From Sneathiella aquimaris (GTDB taxonomy: Bacteria; Pseudomonadota; Alphaproteobacteria; Sneathiellales; Sneathiellaceae), in NCBI RefSeq assembly GCF_026409565.1, contig NZ_CP112881.1, forward strand, positions 1,411,501 to 1,475,500: a stretch of DNA of 64,000 bases, in the 5' to 3' direction. Positions within the stretch are counted from its first letter, which is position 1. The number at the start of each line of letters is the position of its first letter. The notes under the pieces were generated by a model. It made no database searches. It saw nothing but the letters and a program-made list of their open reading frames with translations, and was not told the DNA's origin. Shown piece by piece: positions 44,987 to 54,007 of the stretch. A program made the translations under genes and the position numbers.

Positions 44987-45353
44987 ACTCATACTCCTTA
45001 ACTTGCATGAATGGCTTTGCCATCCCAAATTATGTATCCTGAAAAGGTAATTTCAAACCTTTCCCCAAGTAATAAGCAAAATGCATGCCACGGAGTATAG
45101 GGGTAAGAAAGCAATATTATTCAATATGTTATGGATTTGTGTTGTTGTAGAATATCGAATTTTTCCTACTTGATGGGTAAGATTTACCGGTTACTAAGAA
45201 GAATGATCCCACTTGTAGAGGTGGTATTAACTGAGATTTATTGTTCTTTGAACTTCACAGGGTCCAAATTGCAGTTTATTACTTTCTTTAAATCTACTGT
45301 CGTTTGCCGGTTTGTCTGATCCAATCTGGTTTTGTTATATCAAGGTTACATTT
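44987..45353. other. 367-base intergenic region
   Basis: No gene is supported between the divergent GGDEF and EipB-like genes. A weak dyad AAAGGT-N8-ACCTTT lies at 45043-45062, before the GGDEF gene. A 62-codon open frame at 45131-45319 lacks a ribosome site and family resemblance. Confidence 0.45.
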
Positions 45354-46172
45354 ATGATGCGTTTTAAGAACGGTTTATTTCGTTTGTTCATTGCGGGTTC
45401 ATTCCTGTTTGCCGGATCAGCCATGGCAGGCGGGGAGGTTCCTCTTGCGTCTCATCGCGCCGTCTATGACCTTAGCCTGAAGGAAATAAAGCAGGAAAAT
45501 GGTGTGCAGAATGTTCGCGGGCGAATTGTCATGGAAGTGGACAATCAATGCGAAGGCTATGTCCTCAATCAGCGTATGCTGGTTCAACTGGAAAATGTTG
45601 AAGGCGGCCTGGTGACGTCTGATTTTCATTTATCAACCTGGGAAGACAAAAGCGGTAAAAGTATGCGGTTTTCCATGTCCAGTATATTGGATGGTCAGTC
45701 GGTCGAAGCCTCAGACGGTGTCGCGACACTCGGCGAAAATGACGGGAAGGTTGTGTTCAATGGCGAGGATATTGATACAAAGGAATTGGTTTTGCCAAAA
45801 GGGGTATTGTTTCCAACGGCGCATACCCGCATTATTTTGAAATCTGCAAAAGAGGGGAAAAACCTTGTGTCTGCCAAAGTGTATGACGGAAATGGGCCGG
45901 ACGGGTTGCAGGATACACTTACCGTGATCGGCAAGAAGAGCTTTTCTGATGATTGGTCAGATGCTGACCAGAGAATGAAAGAGATGCCCTACTGGCCAGT
46001 TCAGTTTGCTTTTTTTGACTTAAAAGGGCAAAGCAACGAGCCAGATTATGAGGTGGGGCTAAAAATGTACGAAAACGGTGTCGCTACAGACCTTACACTG
46101 AAATACAAAGAATTTTCATTGAGCGGGGAATTGGTTCAATTGGATTTTCTAGACAAAAATAACTGCCAATAA
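45354..46172 (+). CDS. EipB/DUF1849 cell envelope integrity protein
   Basis: A 272-residue periplasmic protein. From the ATG at 45354 it has a signal peptide cut near AMA-GG (residue 25). LASHRAVYDLSLKE then DNQCEGYVLNQRMLVQLENVEGG are the family start, and the invariant pair C66 and C271 (second last residue) should form the disulfide seen in EipB. The family is a beta-spiral envelope protein needed for resistance to envelope stress in Brucella. The ATG next to it, three bases later, is equally possible; AAGG precedes both. It lies upstream of the YjgN gene by 19 bases. Confidence 0.9.
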   Translation: MMRFKNGLFRLFIAGSFLFAGSAMAGGEVPLASHRAVYDLSLKEIKQENGVQNVRGRIVMEVDNQCEGYVLNQRMLVQLENVEGGLVTSDFHLSTWEDKSGKSMRFSMSSILDGQSVEASDGVATLGENDGKVVFNGEDIDTKELVLPKGVLFPTAHTRIILKSAKEGKNLVSAKVYDGNGPDGLQDTLTVIGKKSFSDDWSDADQRMKEMPYWPVQFAFFDLKGQSNEPDYEVGLKMYENGVATDLTLKYKEFSLSGELVQLDFLDKNNCQ

Positions 46173-46191
46173 CAAGAGCTAGGGGGAAGCA

Positions 46192-47373
46192 ATGCAGTCA
46201 TTTGTGTCTGTGGATATTTCACGGCGCGCTGTAGCTGGTCGATTACTTATAAATAAAATACTGGGGATCCCAACTTTGGGATTTTACCGGTTCTGGGGGA
46301 AAACTCATTTGCGGCGGCTGCTTTGGCAGTCCATCAAAATTGGAGAGGACAGACTTCAATATCATGGTACCGCCAAAGAGCTGTTCATCGGGTTTCTAAT
46401 TGCGCTGGTCATAATGACAGTAATTTTTACCGGATTGGGTGTTCTGCTCGGCATTATCAGTCTGGCAGGCCCCCAATTATCTGCGGTTTCCTCTTTACTA
46501 AACTTTGTTGTTTTATATTGCTTTTGGCAATTTGCTCTTTATCGGTTGTGGCGATATCGCCTGAGCAGAACGTCTCTTCGATCTATCCGGTTTTATTTAA
46601 AAGGCCGTGCCATGGCCTATATGGGAAAGGTGTTCATTTGGTCGGTATTGTCCATAGTAACCCTCGGCTGGGCGTATCCGAAATTATTGGCCGTCCGGGC
46701 AACGTATATGTTGAATAACCTGGCATTTGGCGATCAGGATTTCCACTATTCAGGCAGGGCCGCTGGATTTTACAAAATTTACTGGCCTCTGATCCTGCTG
46801 GGTCAATTTTTTGTGGCTGGTATTCTTGGCTTTCTTGTGATCAGTGAAGAACTCGTCGGGGCCCCGTTGGAAGAGATTGAGCAAAGCATCGTTCATGTGG
46901 GGTTCCTGCCGCAAGTTCAAATCGCGGCGGGTGTTGGTTTTGTGGCTCTCTCTATGATGTTCCTGATTGCACGGGTTCAATCTTTTAAATATCAGGTAAG
47001 CCGGATAGAATTTGCAGGGGCATCCTTTCGATCTGAACTCAGGTTTCGCAAGATCCTTGTAATTCTTGTGGTGATGGGCGTACTGGGTCTTGTAGGCTAT
47101 GCTTTGATCATCGGGATTTTTGTTAGCATTGCGACGCTGATGCAGACCCAGCCGGGCGTAGGTATAGCTGTGATTTTTGGATTGTTTTTAACCATTTATC
47201 TGGTCATGGATATTGTCATGTATCTGCTGCTTTATATTCCTTTGATGAAAGAGATCGGCAAGTCTTTAAAAACAGATGATGAAGACGTATTTGCGAAAGT
47301 AGCGGCCACATCGGTAAATTCTCCAAAATATGGAGAAGGGCTCGCCGACGCACTGGATGTAGGAGCTTTTTAG
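46192..47373 (+). CDS. YjgN/DUF898 family membrane protein
   Basis: A 393-residue protein with about eight membrane segments. LLINKILGIPTLGFYRFWGKTHLRRLLWQSIKIGEDRLQYHGTAKELFIGFL is the hallmark repeat and is seen again as ATYMLNNLAFGDQDFHYSGRAAGFYKIYW, so the protein is an internal duplication. The function of the family is unknown. It precedes an M48 peptidase by 2 bases, an often-seen partner. The start has AGGGGGAAGC before it. Confidence 0.87.
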   Translation: MQSFVSVDISRRAVAGRLLINKILGIPTLGFYRFWGKTHLRRLLWQSIKIGEDRLQYHGTAKELFIGFLIALVIMTVIFTGLGVLLGIISLAGPQLSAVSSLLNFVVLYCFWQFALYRLWRYRLSRTSLRSIRFYLKGRAMAYMGKVFIWSVLSIVTLGWAYPKLLAVRATYMLNNLAFGDQDFHYSGRAAGFYKIYWPLILLGQFFVAGILGFLVISEELVGAPLEEIEQSIVHVGFLPQVQIAAGVGFVALSMMFLIARVQSFKYQVSRIEFAGASFRSELRFRKILVILVVMGVLGLVGYALIIGIFVSIATLMQTQPGVGIAVIFGLFLTIYLVMDIVMYLLLYIPLMKEIGKSLKTDDEDVFAKVAATSVNSPKYGEGLADALDVGAF

Positions 47374-47375
47374 CA

Positions 47376-48485
47376 ATGCAGGCGATCGGGCGATATTTTG
47401 ATGGGAAGACGGCTCAGGAAATTCGGGTAGTTCTGAGGATTATTGAACCGGATTTGTGTCTTTATGACGAGGCAAAAAACCTTATCGGTCGGTGGCCGCT
47501 TGTTGATTTGCGAGATGAAAATGCTCCGCATCGCCCAAACGAATTGAACCTTTCTCATAGTCTTGAAAGTGATGAGCGGCTGGTTGTTACGGACCCTGTT
47601 TTCATAGAGAGCCTAAAAATCGTATCTCCAACCTTGCGTAAACGGCGTAAAGGTGCCGCCGGATGGTGGAAGCCTGTTATCGCATGGACGGCAGCTGTTG
47701 TGATCTGTGTCGGACTTTTCTTTGGGTATGGTTTGCCGGTATTGGCCTATGGAATTGCTAGTCTTGTGCCGTATGATACCCGTTCTAAAATTGGTGAGGG
47801 CGTCGAAAATATTGTTATTCAACGCCTGGCAAAAAAGACGAAAAATAAAGAGGCCGATCCTGTTTGTGAGGGAGCGGTTGCACAGAACGCAATTGAAGGT
47901 CTGGTGCAGGAATTTGTAACGGCGGCGGAGGCAGATATTCTGCCCGTAAAGGTGACTGTTATTTCCAGTAAGGTCCCGAACGCCTTTGCTTTACCGGGGG
48001 GCCGGATGGTGATTACGTCTGCCCTGATCGATATGGCAGAGGAACCGAATGCGCTGGCAGGGGTTTTGGCCCATGAATTTGGGCATCTTGTGGACAAGCA
48101 CCCGATGAGCCTGTTTGTAACGAATGTAGGCATCGCGGCCTTCTTTTCCATGGCTTTGGGTGATGTGTCAGGAGGAACAGTGATTGCAGCCATCGCGCAA
48201 TCTGCATCCGGCGCAGCGTATAGCCGCAGTTATGAAGATGATGCCGACGAAACAGCTGTCAACCTGATGAACAGGCTGGATATGGATATTGCCCCGGTTC
48301 TCCCCCTGTTGAAAAAACTAGGTGAGAAGGTGCCGGAAGCCGGGCTTTTTTCTGTGTTTTCATCGCATCCTGATATGGATAGTCGTATTCAGGCCATTAA
48401 AGAGGCTAAAACAACAGGGACATTGAACGCTTTTTCAGAGCGTGCTTGGGCGGCAATCAAAATTATGTGCAAAGGTAGCGTTTAA
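47376..48485 (+). CDS. M48 family metallopeptidase with N-terminal membrane segment
   Basis: A 369-residue zinc protease. HEFGH is at residues 233-237 and the third ligand Glu is expected in YSRSYEDDADETAVNLM. A cytosolic domain of about 95 residues is followed by one membrane segment (about 101-127), so the peptidase domain is probably periplasmic. It shares an operon with the YjgN protein, which suggests a joint role in envelope quality control. Its stop overlaps the convergent dinB stop by 4 bases. Confidence 0.88.
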   Translation: MQAIGRYFDGKTAQEIRVVLRIIEPDLCLYDEAKNLIGRWPLVDLRDENAPHRPNELNLSHSLESDERLVVTDPVFIESLKIVSPTLRKRRKGAAGWWKPVIAWTAAVVICVGLFFGYGLPVLAYGIASLVPYDTRSKIGEGVENIVIQRLAKKTKNKEADPVCEGAVAQNAIEGLVQEFVTAAEADILPVKVTVISSKVPNAFALPGGRMVITSALIDMAEEPNALAGVLAHEFGHLVDKHPMSLFVTNVGIAAFFSMALGDVSGGTVIAAIAQSASGAAYSRSYEDDADETAVNLMNRLDMDIAPVLPLLKKLGEKVPEAGLFSVFSSHPDMDSRIQAIKEAKTTGTLNAFSERAWAAIKIMCKGSV

Positions 48486-49768
48486 TCGTTTTTAGGCGAC
48501 GGCTTGAACCCCCGGCCTTTTAGGATGATATCCTTTCCGAACTTTGCGCGAACCCTATCCATTGCGGTTTCAATTTCTTTGATTTTACCTTTGTCCTGAT
48601 CCAACAGGTCGGGTGTATCTGCCTCATCCAGTTTCCCAAAGCCGCTAATGCCAACCCCAATCAGCCGAAAGCTTTTCCCCAAGGCTGCATTTTGCAGGAG
48701 GGGAAGCGTTTCCTGATAAAGCGTTTCTGCCAGTTGGGTGGGGCGATCTAAAGTATGGCTGCGTGTGATGCCTTGAAAATTTCCGGTTTTCAACTTTAGA
48801 GTAATCGTTTTTCCCGCTTTTTCCGATTGTTTCAAACGGGCGGAAACCCGTTCGCACAGCGGCCAAAGTCTATCTGCCAGGACATGGATATCCGATATGT
48901 CTGTTCCAAATGTAGTCTCGGCCGAGATGCTTTTGGCTTTTCTTTCCGATTTTACCTTGCGGTCATCCTGTCCGCGAGAAAACTGATAAAGCCGGCTCCC
49001 CATGGTGCCATATCTTTTGATCAGGTCACTTTCATCCCTGTGTTGAAGTTGCCCTATTGTTGTTATGCCTTCTGCGTTCAGTTTTTTATTGAGGGCTTTC
49101 CCCACGCCCCAAATATCCCCTACAGGGCGCGGGGCCAGGAAGGTCAAGGCTTCCGCTTGGCCAATGACTGCATACCCATCTGGTTTATCCAGATCCGAGG
49201 CAAGCTTGGCTAGAGATTTATTGTAGCTCAAGCCCACCGATACAGTAATCCCGATGGTTTGCTGTATTTCCCGGGCGAGCCAAGCCATCGACTGTGCTGG
49301 AGTTCGCCCATGAAGTTTATCGGTACCGGACAAATCCAGAAAAGCTTCATCCAATGAAAGCGGTTCAATCATTGGGGTGAGTTCATCAAACAGCTTATGG
49401 ATTTGTTTGCTCACGGCACTATAGACGTCCATTCTGGGTTTTATTATGACACCATCCGGACAGATTTTCTTTGCTTTGAACAAAGGCATTGCAGAGCGAA
49501 CGCCAGAGATGCGTGCGATGTAACAGCAGGTGCTTACCACACTTCGAGCACCGTCATGTGCCACAATAACCGGTTTATATGCCAATGACGGGTTGTCCCG
49601 TTTCTCGACAGCGGCATAAAATGCATCACAATCCATATGGGCAATGGACAATTGATTTAACTCTGGATGCGAAATTAGTTTCGGGGACTGGCAATGCGGG
49701 CATCTATTCCGGCGGGTATTGTTTGCAACCGCTATTTCTTTCAAGCATTGCCGGCACAGAGTTGTCAT
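48482..49768 (-). CDS. dinB: DNA polymerase IV with N-terminal zinc finger
   Basis: A Y-family translesion polymerase of 428 residues. It has an added zinc-ribbon at residues 5-26 (C5, C8, C23, C26), seen in many alphaproteobacterial DinB proteins. The palm metal site is IAHMDCDAFYAAVE (D46 and D48), with SLDEAFLD for the second acidic pair and GVGKALNKKLNAEGI as the hairpin-helix-hairpin. The ATG at 49768 is chosen; the frame extends 16 codons further without support. No beta-clamp motif was checked. It lies after the ROK gene with 19 bases between. Confidence 0.93.
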   Translation of the reverse strand: MTTLCRQCLKEIAVANNTRRNRCPHCQSPKLISHPELNQLSIAHMDCDAFYAAVEKRDNPSLAYKPVIVAHDGARSVVSTCCYIARISGVRSAMPLFKAKKICPDGVIIKPRMDVYSAVSKQIHKLFDELTPMIEPLSLDEAFLDLSGTDKLHGRTPAQSMAWLAREIQQTIGITVSVGLSYNKSLAKLASDLDKPDGYAVIGQAEALTFLAPRPVGDIWGVGKALNKKLNAEGITTIGQLQHRDESDLIKRYGTMGSRLYQFSRGQDDRKVKSERKAKSISAETTFGTDISDIHVLADRLWPLCERVSARLKQSEKAGKTITLKLKTGNFQGITRSHTLDRPTQLAETLYQETLPLLQNAALGKSFRLIGVGISGFGKLDEADTPDLLDQDKGKIKEIETAMDRVRAKFGKDIILKGRGFKPSPKND

Positions 49769-49787
49769 TTTCGAACCTGTTAAAATA

Positions 49788-50690
49788 TCAGTCGAGCGGC
49801 CAAAGCCAAGCTGCACCCCGGACGCCCGAGGAATCCCCGTATTTCGCCTTTACCAGCTTTGTTTCCAGTGGGCCAGAGAAACTGTAAGCCTGCCAGAGTT
49901 CGGGAACGCGGGTATATAGATTGTCCATATTGGAAAGACCACCACCACAGACAATTACGTCAGGATCCAGAACATTAATAATGCCCGCCAGTGCTTTTGC
50001 CAAACGACGTTCATACGTTGTTATCGTCCGTATCGCAGCGGCATCGCCACGCGCGGCCATGGTGGCAATCTCCTTCGCAGTTGGTCCTTTCGCACCAACT
50101 GGATCATGGGATTTGCTTAAGCCCGGTCCGGAAAGAAAGGTTTCGATACATCCTTTTTGGCCGCAATAGCAGTCGGGACCGGGGCGTTCATTCTGATTAG
50201 CCCAGGGCAGGGGGGTGTGACCCCATTCACCAGCAATGGAGTTAAGACCGGGAATGATTCCACCGTTCACAACGATACCACCACCGACACCCGTTCCCAG
50301 AATGATGCCAAAGACAACAGAAGCGCCTGCCGCCGCACCATCGGTTGCTTCAGATAACGCAAAACAGTTGGCATCATTTGCAAGTCGGGTAGGACGGCCT
50401 GTCATGCGTTCGATATCGCTTTTGAGGTCGTGCCCGATAAGTTCCGTCGTGTTCGCGTTTCCTTTGATTAATCCTGTATCCTTGGAAACGGATCCTGGAA
50501 TGCCGATGCCGATTGAACTTTGGCTGTTTGTTTCTTTTTCCGCTTCAGAAACCAACTCAACGATATTGTCGACAATATCGAAATAGTTACCGCGCGGCGT
50601 TGTTTTCCGGGTGCGAAAACACTCTTCTCCAGCCTCAGAGAGAACAATTATTTCTGTCTTTGTACCACCTAAATCCACCCCAATTCGCAT
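49788..50690 (-). CDS. ROK family sugar kinase (fructokinase/NAG kinase-like)
   Basis: A 300-residue sugar kinase. GVDLGGTKTEI at residues 4-14 is the phosphate loop, GIGIPGSV and the catalytic Asp in ANDANCFA follow. The zinc site is GHTPLPW with CYCGQKGCIETFLSGPGL, a C-x-C-x4-C pattern. The sugar may be fructose, glucose, N-acetylglucosamine or N-acetylmannosamine; these cannot be separated by eye. It lies between a HAD hydrolase gene (6 bases) and dinB (19 bases). Confidence 0.9.
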   Translation of the reverse strand: MRIGVDLGGTKTEIIVLSEAGEECFRTRKTTPRGNYFDIVDNIVELVSEAEKETNSQSSIGIGIPGSVSKDTGLIKGNANTTELIGHDLKSDIERMTGRPTRLANDANCFALSEATDGAAAGASVVFGIILGTGVGGGIVVNGGIIPGLNSIAGEWGHTPLPWANQNERPGPDCYCGQKGCIETFLSGPGLSKSHDPVGAKGPTAKEIATMAARGDAAAIRTITTYERRLAKALAGIINVLDPDVIVCGGGLSNMDNLYTRVPELWQAYSFSGPLETKLVKAKYGDSSGVRGAAWLWPLD

Positions 50691-50696
50691 AAAACG

Positions 50697-51365
50697 TTAC
50701 CTGCTATTTTCAATTTTCTGAACGATATGATTGTGGATGTCCGGCCAACTGTTGAGTCGGACATGGCTGTCTTCCGCCTGTGCCAGCATCCGCGAAAGCC
50801 GATCATCAGCAACATAATGCAAGCGTTCTACATGTTTAGCATGCTTGAGAACAGAGCTATGATTGGTTGGAATATCATCGATGAAAAAAGAGGGGTGTTT
50901 GAGGTGGCGGGTCAGGTATTCAACCACATGCCCCTTGGCGCCAACATTGGCAATCAATGGAAAATCCATGCCATTTTTAACAAGACCCTCGCGCCGTTTA
51001 TCTGCATATTGCGGGGGAATGTTGCTCAGAATAACGATCTGAGCTTTCTGGCTTAATTTTTCAAGCTGTTCAGCGGCACCGGCGACTGCGGGTATTTTAT
51101 GGCAATGAGTGTCAAAAAACTGATCCAGCAAACCGGGGATGGTTTCTTTGGCAACAGGGCTTTTGTCCTCATTATAACGGATATTCCCATGAAGGGCGAA
51201 AGACGACCAGTCGAAAAACATGTCGTTTTCTCGCAGAAAAATTTCCAAGCCGTGCATGAAATTAAAAAGAACTTCATCGGCATCAGAAATGATCAGTGGG
51301 CGATCCGGGTCGACGTCGATGCCCGTCAATTGTGGTTTAACGGCCTCATGAATGTTCACGGGCAT
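50697..51365 (-). CDS. HAD-superfamily hydrolase-like protein
   Basis: A 222-residue soluble protein. LIISDADEVLFNFMHGLEIFL near residues 23-43 is the HAD motif I (DxDxV/T-like, DADEV), VILSNIP is motif II, and FFIDDIPTN is motif IV. The Ser/Thr and Lys positions are plausible but the cap domain is short. Activity as a small-molecule phosphatase is likely. The ATG at 51365 is chosen: GGAG lies before it and it follows the DUF3572 stop by 4 bases; the longer frame overlaps that gene. Confidence 0.8.
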   Translation of the reverse strand: MPVNIHEAVKPQLTGIDVDPDRPLIISDADEVLFNFMHGLEIFLRENDMFFDWSSFALHGNIRYNEDKSPVAKETIPGLLDQFFDTHCHKIPAVAGAAEQLEKLSQKAQIVILSNIPPQYADKRREGLVKNGMDFPLIANVGAKGHVVEYLTRHLKHPSFFIDDIPTNHSSVLKHAKHVERLHYVADDRLSRMLAQAEDSHVRLNSWPDIHNHIVQKIENSR

Positions 51366-51369
51366 AATT

Positions 51370-51642
51370 TTAGTACTCCAATACAGCGCCGGGGAAAAAT
51401 CGGCGGGCTTTTGCGGGCTGAGCGGGATCGATGTTCTGCGCCGAACAAAAGTCAATGAGCATCTCTTCATGAGCGAGCAAAAAATCCAAAACACCTGCCA
51501 GAATTTCAGGAGAGTCAGCGGACTGAATAAAATCCGAAGGAGATAAACCGGTTTCGTTCATCAACCAGTCTCTTTGTTTCTCCTGCCCAAGAATATAGGC
51601 TACTGCCTGAAGGGCCGTAATCTCAGCAAGTTCTTGATTCAT
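51370..51642 (-). CDS. DUF3572 family protein
   Basis: A 90-residue, acidic, helical protein. ITALQAVAYILGQEKQRDWLMNETGLSP and ILAGVLDFLLAHEEMLIDFCSAQNIDP are the two family blocks. It is encoded divergently from divK, as in many alphaproteobacteria, but its function is not known. The stop is 4 bases before the HAD gene start, so it leads an operon with the HAD, ROK and dinB genes. Confidence 0.88.
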   Translation of the reverse strand: MNQELAEITALQAVAYILGQEKQRDWLMNETGLSPSDFIQSADSPEILAGVLDFLLAHEEMLIDFCSAQNIDPAQPAKARRFFPGAVLEY

Positions 51643-51754
51643 CGTAAATTTTAATCTTTCAAAGGCCCAAAGTAACAGAATTTTAAATAAATTTCTGCTA
51701 TTTGTCTGTTGATAATGTCAATAATCTCCTAAAACGAATGATTTCGGGTTATGG

Positions 51755-51769
51755 TTAATAATTAGGTAA
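51755..51769 (+). promoter_or_regulatory. CtrA-like box upstream of divK
   Basis: TTAA-N7-GTAA is one base off the CtrA consensus TTAA-N7-TTAA and lies 78-92 bases before the divK ATG. Cell-cycle control by CtrA is inferred from the known logic in Caulobacter. Confidence 0.45.
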
Positions 51770-51846
51770 ATGTTTGTCTGAAATACTAGGGTAGAATAAA
51801 AATAATCTGATCTGTGTCAGGCATCGGCAAAAAGGCGACCAAAAAT

Positions 51847-52224
51847 ATGAATGCGGAACTCAAGAAAACAGTTCTAATTGTTGAAGACAATGAATTGAAC
51901 ATGAAGTTGTTTCATGATCTTTTGGAAGCGCATGGATATGCTACTTTGCAAACCAAAGATGGCATGGAGGCTTTGTCATTGGCACGCCAGCACCAACCTG
52001 ATTTGATCCTGATGGATATCCAGCTTCCAGAAGTATCCGGGTTGGAAGTTACAAAATGGATTAAGGAAGACGAAGACCTAAGATCGATACCGATCATTGC
52101 GGTTACTGCATTTGCCATGAAAGGTGACGAAGAGAAAATTCGTGAAGGAGGCTGTGAAGCCTATATTGCCAAGCCAATTTCCGTCGGAAATTTTATTGAA
52201 ACCGTTAAAGGCTTTCTGAACTAA
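51847..52224 (+). CDS. divK: cell-cycle response regulator DivK
   Basis: A single receiver domain of 125 residues. [23 protein letters not shown] and [23 protein letters not shown] match DivK closely; the phosphoacceptor is D57 here (D53 in Caulobacter numbering). [28 protein letters not shown] holds the Thr and Lys. In Caulobacter it is phosphorylated by DivJ, dephosphorylated by PleC, and steers CtrA through DivL-CckA. I chose the ATG at 51847 over a GTG 11 codons upstream because it fits the family start. pleD follows after 4 bases. Confidence 0.94.
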   Translation: MNAELKKTVLIVEDNELNMKLFHDLLEAHGYATLQTKDGMEALSLARQHQPDLILMDIQLPEVSGLEVTKWIKEDEDLRSIPIIAVTAFAMKGDEEKIREGGCEAYIAKPISVGNFIETVKGFLN

Positions 52225-52228
52225 GAAT

Positions 52229-53596
52229 ATGTCTGCACGCATTTTAGTAGTCGATGACGTTGTCCCGAACGTTAAAATTCTCGAAGCCAAGCTCTCTGTG
52301 GAATATTACGATGTAATAACCGCATATAATGGCCTTGATGCGCTGGAACTTGCCAAAGATAAATCACCTGATCTGGTCCTTCTGGATGTAATGATGCCTC
52401 AAATGGATGGATTTGAGGTTTGTAAACGTTTGAAGGCCGACCCAACAACGGCACATATTCCCGTCGTCATGGTAACAGCACTAAGTGAAGCGGCAGACCG
52501 GGTGCAGGGATTAGAGGCAGGCGCTGATGATTTCCTGACAAAACCGGTTGACGATGTTGCGCTATTTGCGCGGGTTAAATCTTTGTTGCGCTTGAAAATG
52601 ATGATGGATGAGTTCCGCCTGCGTGAGGAAACAAGTCAGGATCTGGGCGTTTTGAACAGCGAGGACCACCCTGAAGCTGTGCATCGCGGTCGCCTGCTTG
52701 CCATTGATGACAACGAGTTTTCCGCCTCTCAGCTTCTGAAAATTTTTAGCGACAATTATGATGTGACAATCGAAGGCAATATGGAAGAAGCGCTGGTTTT
52801 GGCCCGCGGCGGTGATTTTGATCTGGCGATTGTCAGTATGAGCGCCGTTAGTTTCGATCCCTTGCGTCTTTGCTCGCGGATCCGTACCTTTGAAGAAACA
52901 CGGCAATTGCCGATCCTGACGCTTGTCGATGACTCTGATGCGGATAAACTTGTAAAGGGTCTTGATCTGGGTGTTAATGATTATGTTATGCGTCCAATTG
53001 ACAGCAACGAACTGATTGTCAGGACCCGTACGCAGGTATTGCGCAAACAGTACCAGGACCGTCTTCGCCATAATTACCATAGAAGTATGGAGCTGGCTGT
53101 TACAGATGGCCTTACGGGGCTTTATAACCGCCGTTACATGACCAACCATCTTGATACCCAGCTGCAAAAAGTAAAAACCGAGTTTAAATCAGTGTCTATA
53201 CTGATTATGGATATCGACTTTTTTAAAGAGGTGAACGATACGCATGGCCACGAGGCAGGGGACGACGTTTTAAAAGCGTTTTCCGGGCGTATTGGTAAAA
53301 GTGTGCGGGGGATTGATTTGGCCTGCCGCTTTGGTGGTGAAGAATTTGTTGTGGTGATGCCGGACACGGACCTTGCTGTAGCAAATGGGGTCGCAGAGCG
53401 TTTGCGCTGCGAGATTGCTGACTATCCTTTTGAGGTGTCCCGCGGTTCGATTTCGTTGGATATTACGTGCTCTATCGGCGTGACCATGTCGACACCGGAG
53501 GATACCACAGACAGTATTATGAAGCGTGCGGATGATGCACTCTATCAAGCCAAGAGGGACGGTCGTAACCGGGTCGTAACCAACACTGGCGCCTAA
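52229..53596 (+). CDS. pleD: diguanylate cyclase response regulator PleD
   Basis: A 455-residue protein with two receiver domains and a GGDEF domain. The phosphoacceptor is D53 in LLDVMMPQMDG, the second receiver (about 150-270) lacks a proper acidic site, and the output domain has CRFGGEEFVVVMPD with an inhibitory RxxD (RGID) five residues before. The length and layout equal Caulobacter PleD (454). It would make c-di-GMP at the stalk-like pole in response to PleC/DivJ. It is in an operon with divK and ends at a bidirectional terminator. Confidence 0.95.
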   Translation: MSARILVVDDVVPNVKILEAKLSVEYYDVITAYNGLDALELAKDKSPDLVLLDVMMPQMDGFEVCKRLKADPTTAHIPVVMVTALSEAADRVQGLEAGADDFLTKPVDDVALFARVKSLLRLKMMMDEFRLREETSQDLGVLNSEDHPEAVHRGRLLAIDDNEFSASQLLKIFSDNYDVTIEGNMEEALVLARGGDFDLAIVSMSAVSFDPLRLCSRIRTFEETRQLPILTLVDDSDADKLVKGLDLGVNDYVMRPIDSNELIVRTRTQVLRKQYQDRLRHNYHRSMELAVTDGLTGLYNRRYMTNHLDTQLQKVKTEFKSVSILIMDIDFFKEVNDTHGHEAGDDVLKAFSGRIGKSVRGIDLACRFGGEEFVVVMPDTDLAVANGVAERLRCEIADYPFEVSRGSISLDITCSIGVTMSTPEDTTDSIMKRADDALYQAKRDGRNRVVTNTGA

Positions 53597-53647
53597 GATC
53601 AGGCGTCTACCCACTATTTTTTTCTAAAAAATTCCAGGATCACATAA

Positions 53648-53673
53648 AAAACCCCGGCAAAAGCCAGGGTTTT
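53648..53673. terminator. bidirectional terminator between pleD and rpmG
   Basis: AAAACCC-C-GGC and GCC-A-GGGTTTT pair across a loop AAAA (one mismatch). Both sides have A/T tails, so it can serve pleD on the plus strand and rpmG on the minus strand. Confidence 0.75.
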
Positions 53674-53719
53674 GAATAGGATCAGTCGTGTCATACACGC
53701 TGTTCTTGGAAGAGAAAAT

Positions 53720-53887
53720 TTACTTGATTTTCGCTTCTTTGAATTCCACGTGCTTGCGAACAACTGGGTCATACTTCCGCATCACCATTTTCTCAGTCAG
53801 TGTGCGAGGGTTCTTTTTGGTCACATAATAGAAACCTGTACCCGCAGTACTTACCAGTTTGATCTTTAATGTGGTCGGCTTAGCCAT
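53720..53887 (-). CDS. rpmG: 50S ribosomal protein L33
   Basis: A 55-residue protein, [23 protein letters not shown] then [32 protein letters not shown], which is a clear L33. It lacks the zinc-binding cysteines, so it is the zinc-free form. The upstream part of the open frame (ten residues) is not needed; the ATG at 53887 is the family start. It is the last gene of a conserved block after MFS, Nudix, DUF983 and rnr, though 120 bases separate it from the MFS gene. Confidence 0.95.
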   Translation of the reverse strand: MAKPTTLKIKLVSTAGTGFYYVTKKNPRTLTEKMVMRKYDPVVRKHVEFKEAKIK

Positions 53888-54007
53888 GTCCGAAACTCCG
53901 TCTTTCGCCTGCCACATCGCAGGAGAATTAAATATTGAAGCCCGGAAAATACGGATTTAATTCAACAAGTCAAGTGCAACATGACCATTTTTGCCGTCAT
54001 TTGCTTT

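Noticed and set aside
45131-45319. 62-codon open frame before the EipB-like gene
   Set aside because: Lacks a ribosome site, has odd composition and no recognisable domain; treated as intergenic.
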